From assembly GCA_019347675.1 (NCBI GenBank), contig JAHWKW010000003.1, positions 141,204 through 205,203 on the forward strand: 64,000 bases of DNA, given 5' to 3'. Numbering within the stretch: the stretch's first letter is position 1; each line of letters begins with the position of its first letter. The translations under genes were made by a program, and so were the position numbers. Below are positions 1 through 7,354 of the stretch, piece by piece. The notes below the pieces were generated by a model. It worked only from the letters and a program-made list of their open reading frames with translations, ran no database searches and was not told where the DNA came from. This stretch comes from Actinomycetota bacterium (GTDB lineage: Bacteria > Actinomycetota > Nitriliruptoria > Nitriliruptorales > JAHWKO01).

Positions 1-6
1 CGTGGC

Positions 7-867
7 CTACACGCGGTCCAGGACCGCGACGACGTCGTCGGGGAGATCCACGGAGGCTGCGGCGACGTTCTCCTCGAGATGCTCCAGCGACGAGGTCCCC
101 GGGATCGGCAGCATCACGGGAGAACGGGCCAGCAGCCACGCCAACGCCACCTGCGCGGGCGTGATGGCGTCGCGGGCAGCCAACCCCGCCAGGGGGCCGT
201 CGTCGCTGGCCAGCTGGGCTGAACCCAGCGGGAAGTACGGGATGAAAGCCAGACCCTGTTCTGTGCAGGCCTCGAGCACGTCCTCGTGCTGGCGGGCAGC
301 GAGGTTGTAGCGGTTCTGCACCGACACCACGTCGACGATCCTCCGGGCGGCTGCCAGCTGGTCGGCAGCCACGTTGGACAGCCCGACGTGGCGGACCTTC
401 CCGGCGTCCTGGAGGTTCTTCAGCGCCCCGACGGACTCTTCGTACGGCACGGCGGGGTCGGGCGCGTGCAGCTGGTAGACGTCGATCGCCTCGACGCGTA
501 GCCGTTGCAGGCTCCCGTCGCAGGCGGCCTTGAGGTGGTCGGGGCGGGCGTTGCGCGGCCACTGTCCGGGCCCGGGGCGCTCCAGCCCACCCTTGGTGGC
601 GATGATGAGGTCGTCGGGGTAGGGGTGCAGCGCCTGGGCGATCAACGTCTCGTTGACGTGGGGGCCGTACGAGTCGGCCGTGTCGATGAAGTTGACACCG
701 AGCTCGACCGCTCGGCGCAGCACCGCCCGGGCGGCGTCGACGTCGTCGGGCTCTCCCCACACCCCCGGGCCGGTGAGGCGCATCGCCCCGAACCCCAGTC
801 GGCGCACCTCGAGGTCGCCGAGGACCACCGTGCCGGCGGTCGTGTCGTCCAGGGTGGCCACGCTCAT
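7..867 (-). CDS. Aldo/keto reductase
   Basis: Predicted cytosolic NAD(P)H-dependent oxidoreductase of the aldo/keto reductase superfamily (286 aa, a normal length for a TIM-barrel AKR). The catalytic tetrad is visible: Asp62 and Tyr67 in FIDTADSYG, Lys92 in IIATKGG and His134 in VYQLHAPDP. The C-terminal segment PIPGTSSLEHLEEN is the typical cofactor-binding loop. The ATG at 867 was preferred to an upstream start at 897 because the upstream ten codons are low-complexity Arg/Gly. The stop codon lies inside the window, so the gene is complete. It diverges from the glycosylase gene across a 222-bp gap in which I see no further gene. The substrate cannot be told from the sequence. Confidence 0.9.
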   Translation of the reverse strand: MSVATLDDTTAGTVVLGDLEVRRLGFGAMRLTGPGVWGEPDDVDAARAVLRRAVELGVNFIDTADSYGPHVNETLIAQALHPYPDDLIIATKGGLERPGPGQWPRNARPDHLKAACDGSLQRLRVEAIDVYQLHAPDPAVPYEESVGALKNLQDAGKVRHVGLSNVAADQLAAARRIVDVVSVQNRYNLAARQHEDVLEACTEQGLAFIPYFPLGSAQLASDDGPLAGLAARDAITPAQVALAWLLARSPVMLPIPGTSSLEHLEENVAAASVDLPDDVVAVLDRV

Positions 868-1089
868 CGGCGATCCCGTTCGTCGATCCCGGGTCACGCT
901 ACGGTCGCGGCCGCCCGTCCCGCAGGACGCACTCGTCCACCCGTCCGCCCCGTCCGACCGGCACGCCCGCGCCTGCGGCCGGCGACGGCCACCCGCGGCT
1001 CGTCCCAGCTTCGGTGTCCGGATGCGCCGGCCAGGCGCGCAGGCGTGGTTTCATGGCTTGCTCCTCGCAGGCCACCCACGGAGGGGCGC

Positions 1090-1986
1090 ATGCGGGTCAG
1101 GCACCTGCGGCTGTCCTACCCGCTGGATCTGGCGGGCACGCTCGCGCCGCTGCGCACGGGAGCGGCGGACCCCACCGTCCGGCTCGCCCGCCGGGAGGCG
1201 TGGCGGGCGGTGCGGACTCCCGACGGTGCAGGGACCCTTCACCTGGCGTCCATGCCTCCCACGGTGGTCGCCACGGCCTGGGGTCCCGGCGCCGCGTGGC
1301 TCCTCGACACCGCCCCGGACGTGCTCGGCGCGGGCGACCACCCGGAGGGCTTCCGCCCCACCCACCCGCTGCTGGAGCGCCTGCACCGCCGCCACCGCGG
1401 TTTGCGGCTGTGCCGCTCCCGCTGCGTGGTCGATGCGCTGCAGCGTGCGGTGGTCGAGCAGAAGGTCACGTCGGTCGAGGCCAAGCGGGCGTGGGGACGG
1501 ATCGTGGTCGGGTTCGGGGAGCCGGCACCGGGACCCGGTGGTCTGCTGCTCCCGCCGGCCCCGGACGTGCTGGCCCAACAGCCCTACTTCCGCTTCCACC
1601 CGCTGGGGTTGGAGCGCCGCCGGGCCGAGACGCTGCGTCGCGTCTGCGTTCACGCCGCCCGGCTCGAAGACGTTTCGACGCTGGACCCCGGCGAGGCGAC
1701 CCGCCGGCTGTTGGCCGTGAACGGGGTCGGCCCCTGGACCGCGGCGCTGGTCGTTCGGACCGCGCTCGGCGACGCCGATGCCGTGGAGGTCGGTGACTAC
1801 CACATCCCCAACCTGGTGGCGTGGAACCTGGCCGGCGAGCCACGTGCCGACGACGCACGGATGCTCGAGCTGCTCGAGCCCTACCGCGGCCACCGCGGCC
1901 GGGCCGTGCGCCTGCTGTGCCTCAGCGGGCGGTGGGCACCCCGGTTCGGGCCCCGCCAGCCCCTGCGCCGGCTCGAGGCGATCTGA
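1090..1986 (+). CDS. AlkA-like DNA-3-methyladenine glycosylase (HhH-GPD)
   Basis: Base-excision repair glycosylase of the HhH-GPD superfamily (298 aa), expected to remove alkylated purines from DNA. The C-terminal half carries the helix-hairpin-helix with NGVGPWTA near residue 212, followed by VEVGDYHIPN, whose Asp (about residue 236) sits where AlkA has its catalytic aspartate. The N-terminal 90 residues resemble the AlkA N-terminal domain only loosely. The start is the ATG at 1090 because GGAGGGG lies just upstream; the frame is open much further 5' but that part is out-of-phase Arg/Pro-rich filler. It is transcribed toward cobS, with a tandem repeat between the two stop codons. Confidence 0.85.
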   Translation: MRVRHLRLSYPLDLAGTLAPLRTGAADPTVRLARREAWRAVRTPDGAGTLHLASMPPTVVATAWGPGAAWLLDTAPDVLGAGDHPEGFRPTHPLLERLHRRHRGLRLCRSRCVVDALQRAVVEQKVTSVEAKRAWGRIVVGFGEPAPGPGGLLLPPAPDVLAQQPYFRFHPLGLERRRAETLRRVCVHAARLEDVSTLDPGEATRRLLAVNGVGPWTAALVVRTALGDADAVEVGDYHIPNLVAWNLAGEPRADDARMLELLEPYRGHRGRAVRLLCLSGRWAPRFGPRQPLRRLEAI

Positions 1987-1990
1987 GCCG

Positions 1991-2096
1991 CGTCGCCGGC
2001 ATCGGGGGCGGCGAGCCCCGGCACGCTGCCTGCGCCAGCGTCGCCGGCAACGGGGGCGGCGAGCCCCGGCACGCTGCCTGCGCCAGCGTCGCCGGC
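1991..2096. repeat. 48-bp direct repeat, 2.2 copies
   Basis: Two 48-bp units (1991-2038 and 2039-2086) differ at only one or two bases and are followed by the first 10 bp of a third. They lie between the convergent stop codons of the glycosylase gene and cobS. Each unit contains GGGGC-ggcga-GCCCC, which could fold as a short hairpin on either strand, so a bidirectional terminator role is possible. There is no T-tract. Confidence 0.8.
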
Positions 2097-2119
2097 CAGG
2101 AGTCTCCGCTGACGAGTGG

Positions 2120-2848
2120 TCACAGTGCTGCCACCAGCACGGCGAGGGCGACGAGCTCGGCGACGATCCCGGCGAGACCCACGGCATCGCCACAGGCGAA
2201 ACCGTACCTGTGCCGCCACCACGCGGCGAGCGCCACCGCGGTGGTCACCGCGGTCGCCGCGGCCACGCCGCCCACGATCACCGCACGGGTCAGCGGGACG
2301 CCCGCTGCGCGCGCCGCCGCCGCGGCGATCACCGTGGCCGACCCGACCGCGACCCACCGCACCGTCGCGGTCGCGGTCGGTGCCAGGTCGCTGCTCAGCG
2401 ATCCGGCTGCGGCGGGCAGCCGCCCCAGCGTCCACACCATCGCGAGCCGCCCGGCGGTGGGGACCGCGACCAGCGCGACCGGCACGGTCGTTGCCAGGAG
2501 CGCGAACCGGGCCAGCAGCACGGTGCCGACGCCGGCGGCGCCGACCGCCCCCACCCGCGGATCGCGGATCACGTCGCGGGCGGCGTCGCCGCGCCGACCC
2601 GATGCCCACGCGTCGGTGACGTCCCCGACGGCATCCAGGTGCAGCCCCCCGGTCACGATCAGGTCGGCCACCAGCACCGCCGCGGCGCCCACTGCCGCCC
2701 CGCCCAGCCCCCGTCCCGCCACGGCCGCCGCCCACCAGGCCAGGCCGACCACGGCTCCCGCGGCGGGGAACGCCGCCAGCGTCCGGCGGCCGGGACCGAC
2801 CGCGCCCCGCACCGGCAGGACGGTCAGGAACGCCAGCGCGGCCCTCAC
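2120..2848 (-). CDS. cobS: Adenosylcobinamide-GDP ribazoletransferase (cobalamin synthase)
   Basis: Membrane enzyme that joins adenosylcobinamide-GDP and alpha-ribazole to give adenosylcobalamin, the last step of the nucleotide loop. The protein (242 aa) is mostly hydrophobic with several predicted transmembrane helices. Near residue 66 it has GGLHLDAVGDVTDA, the family motif of acidic and histidine residues thought to bind metal. It is the last gene of the cobalamin operon. The GTG start at 2848 overlaps the stop of a 16-codon mini-ORF. That mini-ORF begins with a copy of the cobS start and itself overlaps the cobT stop, so an upstream GTG at 2895 is a duplicated, now frame-terminated start. 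Confidence 0.92.
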   Translation of the reverse strand: MRAALAFLTVLPVRGAVGPGRRTLAAFPAAGAVVGLAWWAAAVAGRGLGGAAVGAAAVLVADLIVTGGLHLDAVGDVTDAWASGRRGDAARDVIRDPRVGAVGAAGVGTVLLARFALLATTVPVALVAVPTAGRLAMVWTLGRLPAAAGSLSSDLAPTATATVRWVAVGSATVIAAAAARAAGVPLTRAVIVGGVAAATAVTTAVALAAWWRHRYGFACGDAVGLAGIVAELVALAVLVAAL

Positions 2849-2895
2849 AGGGCCACGTCCTGTGGTTGGCTGAGGAGCGCCAGCGCGGCCCTCAC
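2845..2895 (-). other. 16-codon mini-ORF made by duplication of the cobS start
   Basis: The GTG at 2895 overlaps the TGA of cobT, and the 16-codon frame ends in a TGA that overlaps the cobS GTG at 2848. Its first 18 bases (GTGAGGGCCGCGCTGGCG) are identical to the first 18 bases of cobS, 47 bp downstream. It looks like a tandem duplication that preserved the termination-reinitiation chain. A functional peptide is not implied. Confidence 0.6.
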
Positions 2896-3953
2896 GCGAG
2901 CTGGTCCTGCAGCTCGGCGAGGGTCGCGACGTCGTGCAGCAGCCGGGCGGCGGACTGCACCAGCGGGACCGCCAGCAGCGCCCCCGTCCCCTCCCCCAGC
3001 CGCATCCCCAGGTCCAGGAGCGGGACCAGATCCAGGTGCGCCAGCCCGATCGCGGCGCCGGGCTCGACCGAGCGGTGACCGGCGACGACGTAGTCGGCCA
3101 CCGCCGGGTTGAGCGCGACCGCCACCAGCGCGGCGCCGACGGTGGAGATCCCGTCCAGGATCACGGGGACGGCCTCGGCCGCCGCGGTGAGCACCACCCC
3201 GACGAGGGCGGCGTGCTCGAGACCGCCCAGCGACGCCAGGACAGCCAGCGGGTCGCGGTCGTCGCCGTGGCGCTCCAGAGCGCCGCGGACAACCGCCTGC
3301 TTGCGCGCCAGCGTCGCCGCGTCGATGCCCGATCCGCGGCCGGTGACCTGCTCGGGGTCGGAGCCGGTGAGCGCGGCGACCAGACACGCCGCCGGGGTGG
3401 TGTTGGCGATGCCCATGTCGCCGGTGAGCAGCAGGTCCGCCCCGGCGGCGAGCAGCTCCTCGGCCACCCCTGCCCCGGCCAGGACCGCCCGGGCCGCGTC
3501 GTCGCAGCTCATGGCCGGGCCGTCGAGCAGGTCGGCGGTGCCGTCACGGACGCGGGCGGCGCGGAGCAGAGGATGGGAGGCGACCGGCCCCGCCACGCCC
3601 ACGTCCAGGACGGTGACGCGTGCCCCGATCGTCGCCGCCAGGGCGTTCGCGGCGGCTCTGCCCTGGCAGAACGCCGCGACCATCTGGCGGGTCACGTCCC
3701 GCGGCCAGGGCGTCACACCCTGGGCGTGCACGCCGTGGTCGCCGACGGCGATGACCAGGGCGGGGTCGGTGGGTACCGGCGGGGGGCAGGCCCCGGCGAT
3801 CGCAGCGAGCTGGCCGCCGAGGCGCTCGAGGTCGCCCAGGCTCCCGGGGGGTTTGGCCAGCGCGGCGTGGCGCGCGCCGGCGGCCTGCCCCGCGGCCGGG
3901 TCGCCGGCGCGGGCCTCGGCGGCGAGCTCGCGGACCCGGTCGGTCACCGTCAC
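2892..3953 (-). CDS. cobT: Nicotinate-nucleotide--dimethylbenzimidazole phosphoribosyltransferase
   Basis: Makes alpha-ribazole 5'-phosphate from nicotinate mononucleotide and 5,6-dimethylbenzimidazole for the lower ligand of B12. At 353 aa it has the normal family length. Recognisable blocks are KPPGSLGDLERL near the N-terminus, GDHGVHAQGVTPWP, TGDMGIANTT, and near the C-terminus GMRLGEGTGA, whose Glu is the catalytic base in the family. The start is the GTG at 3953, sharing GTGA with the stop of the preceding cobU fusion. The frame runs further upstream but only over antisense-like Arg/Pro-rich sequence. Confident family assignment. Confidence 0.95.
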   Translation of the reverse strand: MTVTDRVRELAAEARAGDPAAGQAAGARHAALAKPPGSLGDLERLGGQLAAIAGACPPPVPTDPALVIAVGDHGVHAQGVTPWPRDVTRQMVAAFCQGRAAANALAATIGARVTVLDVGVAGPVASHPLLRAARVRDGTADLLDGPAMSCDDAARAVLAGAGVAEELLAAGADLLLTGDMGIANTTPAACLVAALTGSDPEQVTGRGSGIDAATLARKQAVVRGALERHGDDRDPLAVLASLGGLEHAALVGVVLTAAAEAVPVILDGISTVGAALVAVALNPAVADYVVAGHRSVEPGAAIGLAHLDLVPLLDLGMRLGEGTGALLAVPLVQSAARLLHDVATLAELQDQLA

Positions 3954-5656
3954 GAGCGGCTGGCTGACGGGCGGGCGGCCACCGCGTCGCTCAGCGCGGT
4001 GACCAGCCGATCGGTCGTGGCGCGGTCCCGCACGGCGATGCGGACATGGTCGGGGCCCAGACCCGGGAAGGTGTCGCCGCGGCGGACCGCCAGGCCCCGG
4101 TCGAGGAGGCGCCGGCGCAGGTCGGGGTGGCCGGGGGCGTGCACCAGGACGAAGTTGGCGGCCGAGGGCCACACGGTCAGGCCGGGCACCGACCGCAGGG
4201 CAGCGAGCAGGTGGTCGCGTTCTGCGGCCACGGCGCGGGCGCGTCCGCGGCGGTGCTCGTCCGCCTCGACGCAGGCCACGACCGCCTCCAGCGCGAGGGC
4301 GTTCACCGGCCAGGGCTGGCGGTGGGCGGCCAGCTGCGCCACCAACTCCGCATCGGCGACCAGGTACCCGACGCGGAGCCCGGCCAGGCCCCACAGCTTG
4401 GTCAGGCTGCGCACCGCCACGACGCCGGGCAGGTCACGACGGTCGGCGACCCCGGCGGCGTCGTCGAGCAGCTCGGCGAAGGCCTCGTCGACCACCAGGA
4501 TCCGCCCCGGCCGGGCCAGCGCCTCGACCGTCGCGACCGGATCCACCACGCCGGTGGGGTTGTCGGGGCGGCCCACCACCACCAGGTCGGCGTCGGCCGG
4601 GACGGTGGCCGGGTCCAGCGCCCAGCCCGCGGCCGGGTCGCGCTGGACCCGGACCACCGGGTGGCCGCAGGCGCGGAGTGCCGCCTCGGGTTCGGTGAAC
4701 GACGGGTGGACGCAGGCGGCGAGCCGAGGGCGGAGAGCCGCCGCCAGGAGCCAGATCGCCTCGGCGGCGCCGTCCAGCACCAGGCACTCCTCGAGTGGGC
4801 GGTGGTGGCGTGCCGCGGCGGCGGCGCGGGCTTGCGTGTCGTCGGGATAGGCGTCGGCGCGGTCCAGGGCGGCTTCCAGGCGGTCGCGGAGCCAGCGGGG
4901 CGGGCCGGGCACCACGTTCACGGCCAGGTCGACCGTCCCGGCCGGGACCTGCCGGTCGCCGTGCTCGCGCAAGCGCCCCGCCATGTCGTCCGGTGGTGGG
5001 CGCCGCCCCGCCACCACCACGCCGCGATCAGCCTCCCGTTGCATCACGGCGCCCGGCGGGCCGCTGCGGGTCGGTGGGTCGAGCGCGGCGGGCAGGCGGT
5101 CGGCGACCTCCACGGCCCGCCCGGCGACGGCAAGGACTACACGGTCGGCGCCGGCCGACAGCCGCTGCCCCGCGTCGCCGTGCAGGTCGAGGTAGCGGCG
5201 GGTCGCGGCGTCGGTGGGTGTGGGGCCCCAGCCGGGCTGGCCGGCGACGACCAGGGTGGTGCCGGGGCGCGCGCCGGCCGTGTCCCAGAAGCCGGTGAGC
5301 TCGGCGAGGACCGTGTCGCGGGCCGCTCGTCCCGCGGCGCCCAGCGGGGCGACCGCCGCTTCCGTCCACAGCCCCGCCTCCCCCATCCGTCGCGTCAGCC
5401 AGGTGTCGAGCGCGTCGACCAGGACGGTGTCGTCGGGCGCGCTCGACATGACGGCGGCGGCCAGGTCGGCGGTCTCGAGCGTCGTCCACCCGGCGGGGCG
5501 CCGCCGGCGGTGCGCGGCGATCCGCTCGGCCATCTCGGCGTCGGTGACCAACCCTGGGGTGATCACCACGACCGGGTGGCCGGTGGCGGCCGCGAGCCGC
5601 TCGGCGACAGCGCTCTTGCCGGAGCGGGTCGGCCCGATGACCAGGATCCGGGTCAC
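3950..5656 (-). CDS. cobU: CobU kinase/guanylyltransferase fused to threonine-phosphate decarboxylase-like aminotransferase
   Basis: A 568-aa two-domain protein. Residues 1-185 are adenosylcobinamide kinase/guanylyltransferase (CobU/CobP): P-loop GPTRSGKS near residue 8, then ERIAAHRRRRPAGW, in which His49 aligns with the guanylylated histidine of CobU, and LVDALDTWLTRR. From about residue 210 to the end it is a fold-type I PLP aminotransferase of the CobD/CobC class, with GRPDNPTG, VDEAFAEL and the PLP-lysine motif SLTKLWGLAGLRVGY. That class decarboxylates L-threonine phosphate to aminopropanol phosphate. The fusion would tie aminopropanol supply to cobinamide activation. It starts at GTG 5656 (GTGA overlap with cbiX) and ends in a GTGA overlap with cobT. 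No internal start or frame break is evident. Confidence 0.9.
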   Translation of the reverse strand: MTRILVIGPTRSGKSAVAERLAAATGHPVVVITPGLVTDAEMAERIAAHRRRRPAGWTTLETADLAAAVMSSAPDDTVLVDALDTWLTRRMGEAGLWTEAAVAPLGAAGRAARDTVLAELTGFWDTAGARPGTTLVVAGQPGWGPTPTDAATRRYLDLHGDAGQRLSAGADRVVLAVAGRAVEVADRLPAALDPPTRSGPPGAVMQREADRGVVVAGRRPPPDDMAGRLREHGDRQVPAGTVDLAVNVVPGPPRWLRDRLEAALDRADAYPDDTQARAAAAARHHRPLEECLVLDGAAEAIWLLAAALRPRLAACVHPSFTEPEAALRACGHPVVRVQRDPAAGWALDPATVPADADLVVVGRPDNPTGVVDPVATVEALARPGRILVVDEAFAELLDDAAGVADRRDLPGVVAVRSLTKLWGLAGLRVGYLVADAELVAQLAAHRQPWPVNALALEAVVACVEADEHRRGRARAVAAERDHLLAALRSVPGLTVWPSAANFVLVHAPGHPDLRRRLLDRGLAVRRGDTFPGLGPDHVRIAVRDRATTDRLVTALSDAVAARPSASRS

Positions 5657-6537
5657 CGCGGTGGCCGGTGGACGTGGGTGGCGGGGTCGTGGGGGTGGAC
5701 GTGCATGGTCTGTGGAGCGCCGACCGCGTGCTCGAAGCCGGGCAGGGCCACCCGGTGGATGCAGCGGTCGCAGGTGGCGTGCGCCTCCCCGGCGTGCGCC
5801 TCGTCATGGCGTTCCACGACGAGCCGGACGACACGCTGGTCGACCCCCAGATGGCCGGCGACGACCACGGTGACGTCAGGGTGTCGGGCGGCCCAGCGGC
5901 GGGCCTGGTCACCGATGCGTCGTATCAGCACCCCGGTGAACAGGAAGTAGGGCACCACCGCCACCCGGCGGGCACCCAGCCGGTGGCAGCGGTCGAGTCC
6001 GGCCTCGACCGTCGGCGCGGTGATCCCCGCGAACGCCGTCTCGACCAGCGGCCAGGGCCGTCCCTCCCACAGCAGCCTCCCCACCTTGGCGAGGTCGGAG
6101 TTGGCGTCCGGGTCGCTGGAGCCGCGCCCGACGACGAGCACGGCGGTGTCGGCGCGTTCGGCGGGCGCCACGGCGGCGGCGAGACGGTCGTCGACGATCG
6201 TCAACAGGTCCGGGTGGACTCCCAGAGGGGTGGCGTACCGGAAGGCGACGTCGGGGTGCAACGAACGTTGGCGCGTGATCGCGGCGGGCACGTCGGTCTT
6301 GGCGTGCCCGGCGCCGAGCAGGACCAGCGGCACGACCGTGATGTGCGTGGCGCCGGCCGCGGCCAGGGCAGCCGCGGCGTCGTGGATCGGTGGTGGGGAC
6401 AGCTCGATGAAACCCAGGGCCGTGGGCAGCCCGGGGCGGACCTCCTCGACGGCCGCGATCAGCTCCGCGCACTCGGCGACCCCGGCCGGGTCACGTGAAC
6501 CGTGCCCGGCGATCAGCAGCGCGTCGCGGCGGGTCAC
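5653..6537 (-). CDS. cbiX: Sirohydrochlorin cobaltochelatase, CbiX long form
   Basis: Predicted ATP-independent class II chelatase inserting Co2+ into sirohydrochlorin, the early-insertion branch of B12 synthesis. The protein (294 aa) has two CbiX repeats. The first has LLIAGHGSRDP and LGAGHAKTDVP with the metal-facing histidines. The second has VVGRGSSDP, where the first histidine is lost, as is usual in the long form. The last 55 residues form a metal-binding tail with CDRC and HVHPHDPATHVHRPP. The GTG start at 6537 overlaps the cobH stop (GTGA); upstream frame is antisense-like filler. Ferrochelation to sirohaem cannot be excluded, but the operon argues for cobalt. Confidence 0.92.
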   Translation of the reverse strand: MTRRDALLIAGHGSRDPAGVAECAELIAAVEEVRPGLPTALGFIELSPPPIHDAAAALAAAGATHITVVPLVLLGAGHAKTDVPAAITRQRSLHPDVAFRYATPLGVHPDLLTIVDDRLAAAVAPAERADTAVLVVGRGSSDPDANSDLAKVGRLLWEGRPWPLVETAFAGITAPTVEAGLDRCHRLGARRVAVVPYFLFTGVLIRRIGDQARRWAARHPDVTVVVAGHLGVDQRVVRLVVERHDEAHAGEAHATCDRCIHRVALPGFEHAVGAPQTMHVHPHDPATHVHRPPR

Positions 6538-7127
6538 GGCAGTGGCCTGGCGTGCATCAGCGCGTGGACCGCGGCGGCAGCGGCTGCGGACCCGCCCTTG
6601 ACGCTGCGGTTGGTCACGGCCGCAAGGCCGCTGACCCGCAACGCGGCCTTCGCCTCGACCGCGCCGACGAACCCCACCGGCAGGCCCACCACGAAGGCCG
6701 GGTCGGCACCGACCTGGAGCAGCTGGGTGAGCGCGGTCGGGGCGCAGCCGATCACCCACACCGCCCCGGGGCCGACCCGCTCGGCAGCGACGCGGATCGC
6801 CGCGGCGCTCCGGGTGGAACCGGTGCGCTCCGCGAGGTCGACGGTCTCGGGCGCCGCGATGAACGTCGACGCGCGCCGGGCGGTGATCCCCGCGGCGACC
6901 ATCGCGACGTCCGCGACGAGCGGGGCGCCGGCGTGCAGCGCCGCCGCGCCTGCGGCCAGCTGCGCCTCGTCGACGACGAGGTCGGTGGCGTAGCCCACGT
7001 CGGCCGTGGCGTGCACCACGCGTTCCACGACCGCGCGGCTGAACCACGGCAGGTCTTCCAGGTCGAGCATCGTGCGCAGGATGCGGTAGCTCTCCTGCTC
7101 GATCGGGTGGACCTGCCGGCCGCTCAC
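6534..7127 (-). CDS. cobH: Precorrin-8X methylmutase (CobH/CbiC)
   Basis: Catalyses the 1,5-sigmatropic methyl shift that turns (cobalt-)precorrin-8 into hydrogenobyrinate/cobyrinate. The 197-aa protein has the expected N-terminal HPIEQESYRIL. VERVVHATADVGYATD supplies the catalytic histidine, and the C-terminal glycine-rich part is VVGLPVGFVGAVEAK. The GTG start at 7127 overlaps the ferredoxin stop and the stop overlaps the cbiX GTG, so it is translationally coupled on both sides. Confident on family. Confidence 0.94.
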   Translation of the reverse strand: MSGRQVHPIEQESYRILRTMLDLEDLPWFSRAVVERVVHATADVGYATDLVVDEAQLAAGAAALHAGAPLVADVAMVAAGITARRASTFIAAPETVDLAERTGSTRSAAAIRVAAERVGPGAVWVIGCAPTALTQLLQVGADPAFVVGLPVGFVGAVEAKAALRVSGLAAVTNRSVKGGSAAAAAAVHALMHARPLP

Positions 7128-7354
7128 CGCCACGCCCCCCGAGCCGGTCCCGTGGATGCCGCCTCGGACAGCGGGATCGCCGCCTCGACCGGACACACCT
7201 CGGTGCACTCCCCGCACCCGGTGCACCCCGCGCCGACGATCACGGGGACGGGGTGGGTGGGCGGCGCGGGTCGCAGGCACCGGGCCGGGCAGGTCCGCAG
7301 GCACGCGCCACAAGCGGTGCACGCCGCGGTGATCGTCCAGGCGGCAGCGATCAC
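7124..7354 (-). CDS. 2[4Fe-4S] ferredoxin inside the cobalamin operon
   Basis: A 76-aa bacterial-type ferredoxin with two cluster motifs, CTACGACLRTCP and CTGCGECTEVCP. Each has the CxxCxxCxxxCP spacing for a [4Fe-4S] cluster. It sits between cbiG-cobJ and cobH and shares four-base overlaps with both, so it is made together with the ring-contraction enzymes. Known biology offers two jobs: electron supply for a redox step of ring contraction (some CbiH enzymes carry their own Fe-S domain), or reduction of Co(II) before adenosylation by CobO. Which applies is inference. The start is the GTG at 7354. Confidence 0.92.
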   Translation of the reverse strand: MIAAAWTITAACTACGACLRTCPARCLRPAPPTHPVPVIVGAGCTGCGECTEVCPVEAAIPLSEAASTGPARGAWR

